Shown in pieces: positions 34,784 to 42,313 of a stretch of 64,000 nucleotides of DNA. Every line of letters starts with the position of its first letter. The first letter of the stretch is position 1. Source of the stretch: Larkinella arboricola (GTDB taxonomy: Bacteria > Bacteroidota > Bacteroidia > Cytophagales > Spirosomataceae); assembly GCF_003259745.1 (NCBI RefSeq), contig NZ_QLMC01000003.1, positions 124,001 through 188,000 of the forward strand. The letters are read 5' to 3'. Position numbers and translations under genes: made by a program. A model generated the notes under the pieces. It saw only the letters and a program-made list of their open reading frames with translations, searched no databases and had not been told where the DNA came from.

Positions 34784-34865
34784 GAGTTAAGGCGCTGCCG
34801 TTTTCAGCGCTTTTGAGCTTGCTCTCCTTTCAACTCATCACTCGTCACTCTTAACTCATCATTCC
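34762..34865. repeat. Intergenic inverted-repeat element, family A copy 3
   Basis: The left part has GAGTTAAGAGTGATGAGTTA and the right part AACTCATCACTCGTCACTC and TTAACTCATCATTCC. It covers the maf stop codon and ends 3 bases before the moaC ATG. Confidence 0.78.
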
Positions 34866-34868
34866 TTT

Positions 34869-35339
34869 ATGTTTTCTCATGTAGATTCGACGGGTAATCC
34901 GTCTATGGTCGACGTTGGCGATAAAGCCGTTACCCGGCGGGTAGCCCGCGCCCGGAGTATTGTGGTCCTGAACGACGAAATCATGCAGCATTTGCAGGGT
35001 CAGGACATTCAGACGAAGAAAGGGCCGGTGTTTCAGACGGCAATTATTGCGGGTACGATGGCGGCCAAACGGACTTCCGATCTGATTCCGCTTTGTCACC
35101 CGCTGGGGCTGGATAGCTGCAAATTTTCCGTCACCACCGCCGGAAACGAGGTAATCATCGAATGCACAACGGCCCTCGAAGCCAAAACCGGCGTCGAAAT
35201 GGAAGCACTGGTTGGCGCGTCGGTAGCGGCCCTGACGGTTTACGATATGTGCAAGGCTTTTTCGCACGACATTGTGATCAAAGAAACCCGGTTGCTCGAC
35301 AAAACCGGTGGCAAACATGACTTCCACCAGACAACCTGA
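34869..35339 (+). CDS. moaC: Cyclic pyranopterin monophosphate synthase
   Basis: 156 residues. MoaC makes cPMP from the product of MoaA in molybdenum cofactor synthesis. Family blocks: FSHVDSTGNPSMVDVGDK, RVARARSIVVL, GTMAAKRTSDLIPLCHPL (the catalytic Lys and His loop), VIIECTTALEAKTGVEMEAL (20 residues) and DMCKAFSHDIVIKETRLLDK (20 residues). mobA overlaps its 3' end by 23 bases, so the two are co-transcribed. MoaA, MoaD/E and MoeA lie outside the window. Confidence 0.96.
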   Translation: MFSHVDSTGNPSMVDVGDKAVTRRVARARSIVVLNDEIMQHLQGQDIQTKKGPVFQTAIIAGTMAAKRTSDLIPLCHPLGLDSCKFSVTTAGNEVIIECTTALEAKTGVEMEALVGASVAALTVYDMCKAFSHDIVIKETRLLDKTGGKHDFHQTT

Positions 35340-35937
35340 CCGGCCTACTTCTCCCCTGCTGGGTCTGGTGCTGGCCGGTGGCCGCAGCACCCGCATGGGT
35401 ACGGATAAAAGCCAGATCAATTACCACGGAAAACCGCAGGTTGAGTACCTGCATGATCTGCTGGCCACCTATTGTGAGGATGTTTTTTTGTCGGTTAACG
35501 CCGAACAAGCGGACCAGTTAGCCAACAGCCGGTTTAAGCTCCTGGTGGATCAGTCGCCCGTGGCCGGACCGCTGGCCGGTATTCTGACGGCTTTTCAGCA
35601 GCAATCTGCCGATCATGCCTGGCTGGTGGTGGTATGCGACTTGCCGTTGCTCTCCGAACAGTCAATCCGGAAGCTGGTCCAAAACCGCAATCCGGAGAAA
35701 ATGGCGACGGCTTTCTGGGACAGCGATCATCAGTTTCCGGAGCCCTCCCTTTGCATCTGGGAACCGGCGGCTTACCCGGCCATGCTCCGGTCCATTGACG
35801 AAGGAAAACCGTATCCACGGACAATTCTGATGCACAACGACATCGATCTGCTGGAAATGGACGACATCAACGAATTGACCAATGTAAATACGCCCGACCA
35901 GGTAGCTACGGTTCAGCGAAACCTGAAAGCAGACTAA
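35317..35937 (+). CDS. mobA: Molybdenum cofactor guanylyltransferase-like NTP transferase
   Basis: 206 residues from the ATG at 35317; an ATG at 35308 gives a longer overlap. The nucleotidyltransferase signature LGLVLAGGRSTRMGTDKS is at the N-terminus, followed by VDQSPVAGPLAGILTAF, VVVCDLPLLSE and the late VNTPDQVA. MobA attaches GMP to molybdopterin to make the bis-MGD cofactor. The overlap with moaC supports the assignment over other small NTP transferases. Confidence 0.88.
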   Translation: MTSTRQPDRPTSPLLGLVLAGGRSTRMGTDKSQINYHGKPQVEYLHDLLATYCEDVFLSVNAEQADQLANSRFKLLVDQSPVAGPLAGILTAFQQQSADHAWLVVVCDLPLLSEQSIRKLVQNRNPEKMATAFWDSDHQFPEPSLCIWEPAAYPAMLRSIDEGKPYPRTILMHNDIDLLEMDDINELTNVNTPDQVATVQRNLKAD

Positions 35938-35952
35938 CAGCGTTCTAACTTT

Positions 35953-36429
35953 ATGAATGAGCAAGAAGAAGTTTTTTTACGGGAAGCCATCCAACTAGCG
36001 AAAGAAGGGATTCGCACCGGGCAGGGCGGCCCTTTCGGAGCGGTGGTGGTCAAAGACGGTCAGATCATCGGGCGCGGCTGCAATCAGGTTACCTCCACCA
36101 ACGACCCTACGGCCCACGCCGAAATTGTGGCCATCCGCGACGCCTGCCGAACCCTGAATACGTTTCAATTAACGGGTTGTGTCTTGTATACCTCCTGCGA
36201 ACCCTGCCCGATGTGTCTGGGGGCCATTTACTGGGCCCGTCCCGAGCGCATTGTTTACGGCTGTTTGCATAGCGACGCAGCACAGGCCGGTTTCGACGAC
36301 CATTTTATTTATCAGGAACTCGAAAAACCGCGCGAAATCCGCCGGATTCCGATGCAGCAACTCCTCCGCCCCGAAGCCTGGACGGTGTTTGAAGAGTGGA
36401 TAGCGAAAACAGACAAAACCAACTACTAA
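35953..36429 (+). CDS. Guanine deaminase-like nucleoside/base deaminase
   Basis: 158 residues of the cytidine deaminase-like fold with zinc site HAEI (in PTAHAEIVAIRDA) and PCPMCL (in YTSCEPCPMCLGAIYWA). The later AQAGFDDHFIYQELEKP block resembles the swapped C-terminal segment of Bacillus guanine deaminase (GuaD) rather than TadA, so guanine to xanthine is the favoured reaction; tRNA adenosine deaminase is less likely. It starts 15 bases after mobA. Xanthine is a typical substrate for molybdenum enzymes, so the neighbourhood may be functional. Confidence 0.82.
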   Translation: MNEQEEVFLREAIQLAKEGIRTGQGGPFGAVVVKDGQIIGRGCNQVTSTNDPTAHAEIVAIRDACRTLNTFQLTGCVLYTSCEPCPMCLGAIYWARPERIVYGCLHSDAAQAGFDDHFIYQELEKPREIRRIPMQQLLRPEAWTVFEEWIAKTDKTNY

Positions 36430-36430
36430 C

Positions 36431-36505
36431 GGGAGTGAAGAGTTAGGAGTGCGTCAGCCAACTTTTGACCCTTAATTCTAACCTCTTAATTCTTCACGCT
36501 TCACT
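36431..36505. repeat. Intergenic inverted-repeat element, family A copy 4 (degenerate)
   Basis: GAGTGAAGAGTTAGGAGTG on the left faces TTAATTCT, CTCTTAATTCTTCACGC on the right. It fills the gap and ends 4 bases before the ATG at 36510. Confidence 0.65.
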
Positions 36506-36509
36506 ACCT

Positions 36510-37172
36510 ATGTCTTCTCATCATATTGTACGCGATAAACAGGAACCGGCTTTGCTAATTGCTAACGGCGAAAGCTGCGATCCGGACTTGCTGGGCCAAC
36601 TGCTCGAATGGAACCCGTTCGTAGTGGTGCTGGATAATGCCATCTGGCGCGTACTGGATCTGGAAATTAAAGTTGATGCGCTGCTCGGCGATTTCGACAG
36701 CCCACCCGATTTTGAATTGATCCGGCAACGGCAATACCCGATTGAAATCATCCATACGCCCGATCAGGACAAAACCGATCTGGACAAAGGCATCGAGTTT
36801 CTGATCGAACGGGGTTTTCCGGCGGTTAATATCGTGTGGGCCACGGGGCGCCGGGCCGACCATACCATCACGAATCTGACCAACATCATTCGGTACAAGG
36901 ACCGCATTAAGATCGTGATGATCGACGACCATTCGAAGGTAATTCCGCTCAGCGGTTCGTTCGAAAAATGGTACGCCAAAGGAACGCCCATTTCGCTTAT
37001 TCCGGTGGGCGCGGTTAATGGCCTTGTTACCGAAGGACTAAAATACAACCTGGCCGACGAAACCCTGACGCTGGGCTACCGCACCGGCAGTAGCAACGAA
37101 GCCGCCGAAGACGGTTTTGTAAAAATCCAGTATCGGAACGGCGATCTGCTGTTGATGGAGTGCTGGGACTAA
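36510..37172 (+). CDS. Thiamine pyrophosphokinase-like protein
   Basis: 220 residues from the ATG at 36510 (MSSHHIVRDK); the frame up to 36465 lies inside the repeat. Family blocks: LLIANGESCDPDLL, ALLGDFDSPPDF, HTPDQDKTDLDKGIEFL and WATGRRADHTITNLTNI, where GATGGR-x-DH is usual. The enzyme transfers pyrophosphate from ATP to thiamine in the cytosol. The first glycine-rich change (ATGRRADH) keeps the Asp and His. It converges with the next gene, sharing a 4-base overlap (CTAA). Confidence 0.87.
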   Translation: MSSHHIVRDKQEPALLIANGESCDPDLLGQLLEWNPFVVVLDNAIWRVLDLEIKVDALLGDFDSPPDFELIRQRQYPIEIIHTPDQDKTDLDKGIEFLIERGFPAVNIVWATGRRADHTITNLTNIIRYKDRIKIVMIDDHSKVIPLSGSFEKWYAKGTPISLIPVGAVNGLVTEGLKYNLADETLTLGYRTGSSNEAAEDGFVKIQYRNGDLLLMECWD

Positions 37173-38053
37173 TCCACTTTTTTGGCAATATAAATCTGGG
37201 CAATCACCAGCAGCGCAATACCGTATTCGAGCCAGCCAATGGATTCATCCAGCAGCCAGGCGGAAATAAGCAGGGTAAAAAACGTTTGGAGCAGTTGTAA
37301 CTGGGAAACCAGCGCTACCCCGCCCATTGCCAGTCCTTTGTACCACGGCACGAAACCAAAAAGCTGGCTGAACAGGGTTACGTAGATAAATCCGGCCAGC
37401 GCACTGCCCTGCACGGCTTGCGGAGGCTGGTAATTCCAGGCCACGACCGCAGCCGGAAGCGTCAGGGGCAAGACAATGACCAGGGCGCAACAAATCACAT
37501 CCAGTCCGGAAATCCGCTTACTAAGCTGCGCCCCCAGTGCATAGGCGAAACTGGCAAAAAGAGCCGCAGCCAGCAACAGCAGGTCAGCCGCCTGAAACTG
37601 CACCTGATCGCGGAACAATACGTAGCCTAGTACCGTCAGGCAACCACTGGCCGAAATAGCCCAAAACAGCTTGCTATGCGATTCACGGTGAATGATAGCA
37701 CCGAAAATAGCCGTTGTTAGTGGCAACAGGGCCAGCACAATCCCCGCGTGAGAAGAGGACGTTGACGCCATCGCGACGCTCATCAATACCGGAAACCCCA
37801 GCCCTACACCAAGCGATACGCCCGCCAGCAGGCGAAAATGCGCCCGGATGAGGTGGAGTTTGTTCTGCTGCTGTAAAATGGCGAGCGAAATCAAACCTGC
37901 CCCGGCCAGACGCCCGAAACTAACCAGCCAGGGATTGATACTCAGCAAGGCTAACTTGGTCATTGGGACGGTGAAGCTGAAACAGATGACCCCGAGCAGT
38001 CCCAGAAAAAGTCCGTATTGGGTACTTGTTAACGTTGGTTGTGTAGATTTCAT
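37169..38053 (-). CDS. EamA/DMT family transporter
   Basis: 294 residues from the ATG at 38053 (MKSTQPTLTS); a TTG-type start further upstream is less likely. Ten predicted membrane helices in two EamA halves; the second begins at about ADLLLLAAALFASFAYALG. Marks include ICFSFTVPMTKLAL, PLTTAIFGAIIHRE and GLAMGGVALVSQLQLLQTFF. It is an inner-membrane exporter or importer of an unknown metabolite. Its stop overlaps that of the thiamine kinase gene by 4 bases. Confidence 0.85.
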   Translation of the reverse strand: MKSTQPTLTSTQYGLFLGLLGVICFSFTVPMTKLALLSINPWLVSFGRLAGAGLISLAILQQQNKLHLIRAHFRLLAGVSLGVGLGFPVLMSVAMASTSSSHAGIVLALLPLTTAIFGAIIHRESHSKLFWAISASGCLTVLGYVLFRDQVQFQAADLLLLAAALFASFAYALGAQLSKRISGLDVICCALVIVLPLTLPAAVVAWNYQPPQAVQGSALAGFIYVTLFSQLFGFVPWYKGLAMGGVALVSQLQLLQTFFTLLISAWLLDESIGWLEYGIALLVIAQIYIAKKVD

Positions 38054-38176
38054 TAGCTCTCTGCATTCACCCCGTCTTGACAAGGCTCACGGCGTGGCAA
38101 AGAAAACAAATCCTCCCGGCAATCAGTGGCCCCCAACGAATTTTAGCCGACCAAATCGACGCAATGGCTACTACCG

Positions 38177-41100
38177 TTAACGACTTAACACCACTTTACC
38201 GCTTTTTTCCCGTCCGTCGTTCAGCAGCAGGCGGAACAGGTATAAACCGTTGGGCAGTTGCACCCCGCCCTGGTCGGTACCGTCCCAAAGAATGTTGTTT
38301 TCGCCAATCCGAACGGTCTGCCGAATGGTCCGAACCAGTTGCCCCTTCAGGTTTCGAATCTGGATTTGCCCCTCACCCGGGGCATCCTTGCCAGAAACCG
38401 TAAACCGAAACCGCGAAACCAGGGCAAAAGGATTGGGCGTAGGCAGAACGACCGACAAGCTATCCTGACTTTTTACCCGAAACTCAATCTCGTAGGGCAC
38501 GGGGCCAACCCGGTTTCCACTCACATCAGCCGCATGAACCTGAAGGGTATACACCCCGTCGGTCAGGTTGCGGGGTGTAAAATCGATCATAAACCGGTTG
38601 TCGGAGCCAGCGGGTTTCCAGCTTACGTCCGGGTCACTCAGAGCGACCCGTTCGAGCGCGCAGCTTTCACACGGTTTTTTCAGATACACGTCAATGCCTG
38701 CGGTATCCTGGCGAATGCGGTATGGGTCTTCGTCCTGCAAAATAATCTGGATTAGCGGATTGGGCGAAACCAGCGCCCCGTTCCGAATGATCTGGCGGTC
38801 GAACGTCACGTCCAGCAGCGGGTTAAAACGGTCGGGTGGGTAGCGCTGCCCCGAATCCGGTAACACAACCGTGTAGCCGTTCGCGTCGGATTTCAGGTCA
38901 AACACCACGACGTTATTGGTTTCGTCCACCTCCTCAATCAGCCCATCGGGATCGACCACAATTTCAAATCGATTGGGTGTCATAACGGTATTAGCGTCCT
39001 GCCGGGCATCGGGTTTATAGGTATAATAAAGGGTATCCCGGAACGCAACGGCCTTATGCAGCCGGGTTCCGTACGACCGTACTTTTCCATCGACCAGCCG
39101 CTGCCGAACCGCCAGCCCAACCCGCTGACTGGCTTCAAAACGACCCGCATTGGTCGCGACTACGCCCAACCGCACCGAATCATTTTGTGCCCCGGTCTGA
39201 AACACACCCGCCGAGGTGAGGCTGAAATCCGGCTTTTGAATGGGGTACATCCGCAGCACCGGGTCGCCCTGCAACACCATTTGCTGCGCGTTTGTTATGT
39301 CGTAGGGGCCGTTGTAGGCTGCCAGCACCCGCCGGGTGGTTTCCTGCTGGATCAGCCCAATTGATTTATTCAGGAACGAACTGTCGGCAAACAGCGTATG
39401 GTAAAACTCCTGCGTATAGGTTTCGAGCGGACCGGAAAACCCGGAACCGCTGTGGGCCAGAATGGCAATAGCCCCTTTTTCGGCTGTCAGCAGCCAGTCG
39501 GTAGACAGGTTATTGGTGGCTCCGAAAAAGATATTACCGACCCCACACCCATTGAAGAACATCAGCGGATACCGCCCTTTGTTATGATAGCCATAAGCCG
39601 GTTTGGACACATAGCCAAAATCCAGGTCCGTCACGATGGGCGACGAGTGCCCGAAAAAGGTCATGAGCGAAACCCCGGAATTTACAAGGGCGCTCACGTC
39701 GATTCGTTCCACCGGCTCGTCGGTTAACTTACCTTTGAGTGTGATGCTGGCGCCCACGTATTGCTGCCGGGCGGTTTCACCCGCTTTATCCAGAATACGC
39801 CGGAACGTCGACAACTCGGAAATGGAACGTCCCCCGCTCAGATGCAGCACTTGCTTACGCCAGGGTTCGTTGACCGGTGTCTGTTCAAACTCCTTTACTT
39901 TTGCCAGATACGTCAGGACTTCCTGCGGATTGAGTGTATTGATCCGCCCGGTCGGAATGGCCGGTACGTTCGCCGGAAAGCCCGCCAATCCCTCGGTCAG
40001 CAGCAGGTCCGAACCGGGCACGTTGCCAATGGTCGGCACCAGATCACGGAAATACTGGTCGGGATGGGTCCGGTTGGGGTAGTAAGCGTTAGCCCGCCCG
40101 ATGAGCAGCATGTATTTCGGCGAGTCGGCAGAGGCCGGTTTGCCGGTCAGCATGTAAGCGGCAAACCGGCGAATGGCCAGCGGAGTTCGTTCGCCGTAGC
40201 TAAACTGGTTGAGCAGTTGTTTTGTGGTAACCACCAGCGTGTCGTATTTTCCACCCGCCACCGAAGCCCGGTATCGTGCGTATTCTTTCACGGGATTGGC
40301 TACGTTGCCAACCGGTTTCATCAAAGCCTCGTGACTGACGATCAGGTAATTGTGTTTATCTGGATCAATCTTCCGAAAAACCGTCCGTTCCAGACGGGCG
40401 GGCGTCATGGCCCCGGCGCTGACGAGAATCCGGCGCGACGTTTCGGTATCGGGCACCACCAGCTTCAGCGTGGCACCTTCGCGGGCGGCTGTCAGACGGC
40501 GGGGATTAATGGGGTCGGTCAGGTCGTAAAGCAACGGACTGGCGGGGGCATTCGGTAATTCGAGATAAGACCGTTTTTTCGGATTGGGCAGCAGGTTCAG
40601 CGTTTGCTGGGTCAGGTTCCTGAGGGTAAATTCCTGCGGATACCGAAGCCGGTAATAACTCACCGAGTAGCGGTCGGTATCAAAAGGGCCCTGTGATTGC
40701 AGCGTCAGCACCAGTTCGTTGGTCGCGGATACCGCCGTTACCGGGATTTTGAACGACAGGCGGGCTGTTCTGAACCACTCGAACTGCGCAGTGGCCAGCG
40801 GTTGTGCCGCAACGGTATTGCCGGAGAATACATTGACCACGGGGGTTGTATTATCGCGGCCATTCAGCAGGATTTCCATTTCGGGCTGAACCGGGGCGGT
40901 ACGTACCCACCCAGCCAGCCCGAACGGTTGACTCACCAGGCTATCTTTTTTCAGCATCGGTCCGGTAAATCCTTCACCTTCTTCAAAATACAATTCGTAA
41001 GCCGTCAGAAAAGGCGACGGGCCGCCGTTGGCCTGGTTATTGGAAATTTCGCTGGTCAGCACCGTGAGGTGTTCGGCCATGTGATACGGTTCCGGCGTCA

Positions 41101-41566
41101 GCCCTTTGGGGTCGGTATCGGTCACCACGTTCATGCGCTTACCCGGTTTACCGTCCAGCCGCCAGGTCAGAAAGTAAGCGGCCGTGTCCGAATACATGCT
41201 GTAATACGGGTGGGGCTGCGTGCCCAAAGGCCGGTAGAGCAGCGAGTCCTGCTGTCCGTCGTTTCGTTCGCCGATAAATTCCAGGTAATCATCCGGATCA
41301 AATTTGGTATCCGATTCGCCCGCTACGTAAATGGAAAGCTCCACGCCCCGGCGAAAAAGCTGTAAGGTGGTGGGGTTGATACTCGCCAGCGGAACACCGG
41401 CTTTTTGCAAATCATTCGTTGTTAACCGGTAAACCCCCGCCTGAGTGACCGGGATGCGGTAATACGTCTGATCAAAATTGATCCACTCATTGCCCACATT
41501 GTTTTCTTGTGCAAGCAAATTAAAAATGAAAAAACTAAATACAAGGGAGAGGCCAGCTCGTTTCAT
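38177..41566 (-). CDS. porU: Type IX secretion system sortase, PorU family (C25 peptidase)
   Basis: 1129 residues. A signal peptide ends at LLAQ (residue 20). The N-terminal part (FDPDDYLEFIGERNDG near 89-104) precedes a gingipain-like C25 domain at about 405-780 with catalytic His640 (SLMTFFGHSS) and Cys674 (MFFNGCGVGN). Beta-sandwich modules follow, then a C-terminal FlgD/T9SS-type segment (QIRNLKGQLVRTIRQ, GLYLFRLLLNDGREKSGKVV). PorU cleaves the T9SS sorting domain from cargo and attaches cargo to A-LPS at the surface. It may be the second paralogue (PorU2 type) found in Cytophagales. No other por gene is adjacent. Confidence 0.88.
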   Translation of the reverse strand: MKRAGLSLVFSFFIFNLLAQENNVGNEWINFDQTYYRIPVTQAGVYRLTTNDLQKAGVPLASINPTTLQLFRRGVELSIYVAGESDTKFDPDDYLEFIGERNDGQQDSLLYRPLGTQPHPYYSMYSDTAAYFLTWRLDGKPGKRMNVVTDTDPKGLTPEPYHMAEHLTVLTSEISNNQANGGPSPFLTAYELYFEEGEGFTGPMLKKDSLVSQPFGLAGWVRTAPVQPEMEILLNGRDNTTPVVNVFSGNTVAAQPLATAQFEWFRTARLSFKIPVTAVSATNELVLTLQSQGPFDTDRYSVSYYRLRYPQEFTLRNLTQQTLNLLPNPKKRSYLELPNAPASPLLYDLTDPINPRRLTAAREGATLKLVVPDTETSRRILVSAGAMTPARLERTVFRKIDPDKHNYLIVSHEALMKPVGNVANPVKEYARYRASVAGGKYDTLVVTTKQLLNQFSYGERTPLAIRRFAAYMLTGKPASADSPKYMLLIGRANAYYPNRTHPDQYFRDLVPTIGNVPGSDLLLTEGLAGFPANVPAIPTGRINTLNPQEVLTYLAKVKEFEQTPVNEPWRKQVLHLSGGRSISELSTFRRILDKAGETARQQYVGASITLKGKLTDEPVERIDVSALVNSGVSLMTFFGHSSPIVTDLDFGYVSKPAYGYHNKGRYPLMFFNGCGVGNIFFGATNNLSTDWLLTAEKGAIAILAHSGSGFSGPLETYTQEFYHTLFADSSFLNKSIGLIQQETTRRVLAAYNGPYDITNAQQMVLQGDPVLRMYPIQKPDFSLTSAGVFQTGAQNDSVRLGVVATNAGRFEASQRVGLAVRQRLVDGKVRSYGTRLHKAVAFRDTLYYTYKPDARQDANTVMTPNRFEIVVDPDGLIEEVDETNNVVVFDLKSDANGYTVVLPDSGQRYPPDRFNPLLDVTFDRQIIRNGALVSPNPLIQIILQDEDPYRIRQDTAGIDVYLKKPCESCALERVALSDPDVSWKPAGSDNRFMIDFTPRNLTDGVYTLQVHAADVSGNRVGPVPYEIEFRVKSQDSLSVVLPTPNPFALVSRFRFTVSGKDAPGEGQIQIRNLKGQLVRTIRQTVRIGENNILWDGTDQGGVQLPNGLYLFRLLLNDGREKSGKVVLSR

Positions 41567-41688
41567 AGTCGAAATTTACAGCAAAATACGGGCCGATCAA
41601 TGGATTGTCCGGTAAGTATTGCTCCAGAAGCCGCCACTCATCTCCGTATTTCTTCCGTTCATCACTTCATGGCCCGGCAATTACCAAA

Positions 41689-41709
41689 GTACCTTGCATT
41701 GCATAGTAC
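41689..41709. promoter_or_regulatory. Perfect palindromic operator before padR
   Basis: GTAC-CT-TGCA-T-TGCA-TA-GTAC: the GTAC and TGCA blocks are fully symmetrical over 21 bp. It overlaps the -33 element of the padR promoter, which fits autorepression by PadR. Confidence 0.7.
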
Positions 41710-41724
41710 CTTTTTGTACCTTTG
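41694..41724 (+). promoter_or_regulatory. padR-pspC promoter
   Basis: TTG (41694-41696), 20-bp spacer and TACCTTTG (41717-41724), a full match to the Bacteroidota TAnnTTTG -7 box. The leader to the padR ATG is about 135 nt. Confidence 0.75.
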
Positions 41725-41864
41725 AGACAACAAAACTGGAAAAGGTCAGGAGCTGGTTGGGCACTTTAAACTACGTAAACAACCACTGATGAACAACAAC
41801 TTAAGACGCTCGATAAACCGATCAGCTCCTGCTTCCATCAACTTTTTTAACGTCATGCAGTGAT

Positions 41865-42275
41865 ATGAATATTGAAAACGCTCAGGTGCAAATGCGGAAG
41901 GGAATCCTGGAATTCTGCATCCTGCACATCATTTCGCGGGGCGAAGTGTATGCTTCCGACATGCTGGAGGAGCTGACGGCGGCCCGCATCATGGTTGTGG
42001 AAGGCACGCTTTACCCCCTGCTCACCCGGCTCAAAAATGCCGGGTTGCTTGATTATAAGTGGGTAGAGTCAACCTCCGGCCCACCGCGTAAATATTACCT
42101 GCTGACCGACATTGGCCGGGCGTCGCTGAAGGGAATGAACGATACATGGCAGGAATTATCCGACTCGGTTAACTCGATTGTTAGCAAAACCGAACAACAC
42201 AAAGCCGCTACCAACGGATTTACGCCGGTTGCACCGGCTGGTAGCGATCCGAACACGCCAGCAACGGAAATCTGA
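41865..42275 (+). CDS. PadR family transcriptional regulator
   Basis: 136 residues. The winged helix of PadR is clear: QMRKGILEFCILHIISRGEVY, here read as QMRKGILEF plus CILHII, ASDMLEEL, VVEGTLYPLLTRLKNAGLLD and GPPRKYYLLTDIGRASL. A ~30-residue low-complexity tail (TEQHKAATNGFTPVAPAGSD) replaces the longer dimerisation helix of class I PadR proteins. It precedes the PspC gene by 38 bases; a symmetrical operator lies in its promoter, so autoregulation of the whole cluster is inferred. Confidence 0.93.
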   Translation: MNIENAQVQMRKGILEFCILHIISRGEVYASDMLEELTAARIMVVEGTLYPLLTRLKNAGLLDYKWVESTSGPPRKYYLLTDIGRASLKGMNDTWQELSDSVNSIVSKTEQHKAATNGFTPVAPAGSDPNTPATEI

Positions 42276-42313
42276 CCTAAACTCCCTCTCGACTCCTTCA
42301 CACGCTTTTTGCC

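Noticed and set aside
19451-36505. Family A repeats as a CRISPR array
   Set aside because: Copies are kilobases apart, are long inverted repeats, and there are no spacers or cas genes.
39761-41365. Two long plus-strand ORFs opposite porU
   Set aside because: Antisense shadows; catalytic motifs and signal are on the minus strand.
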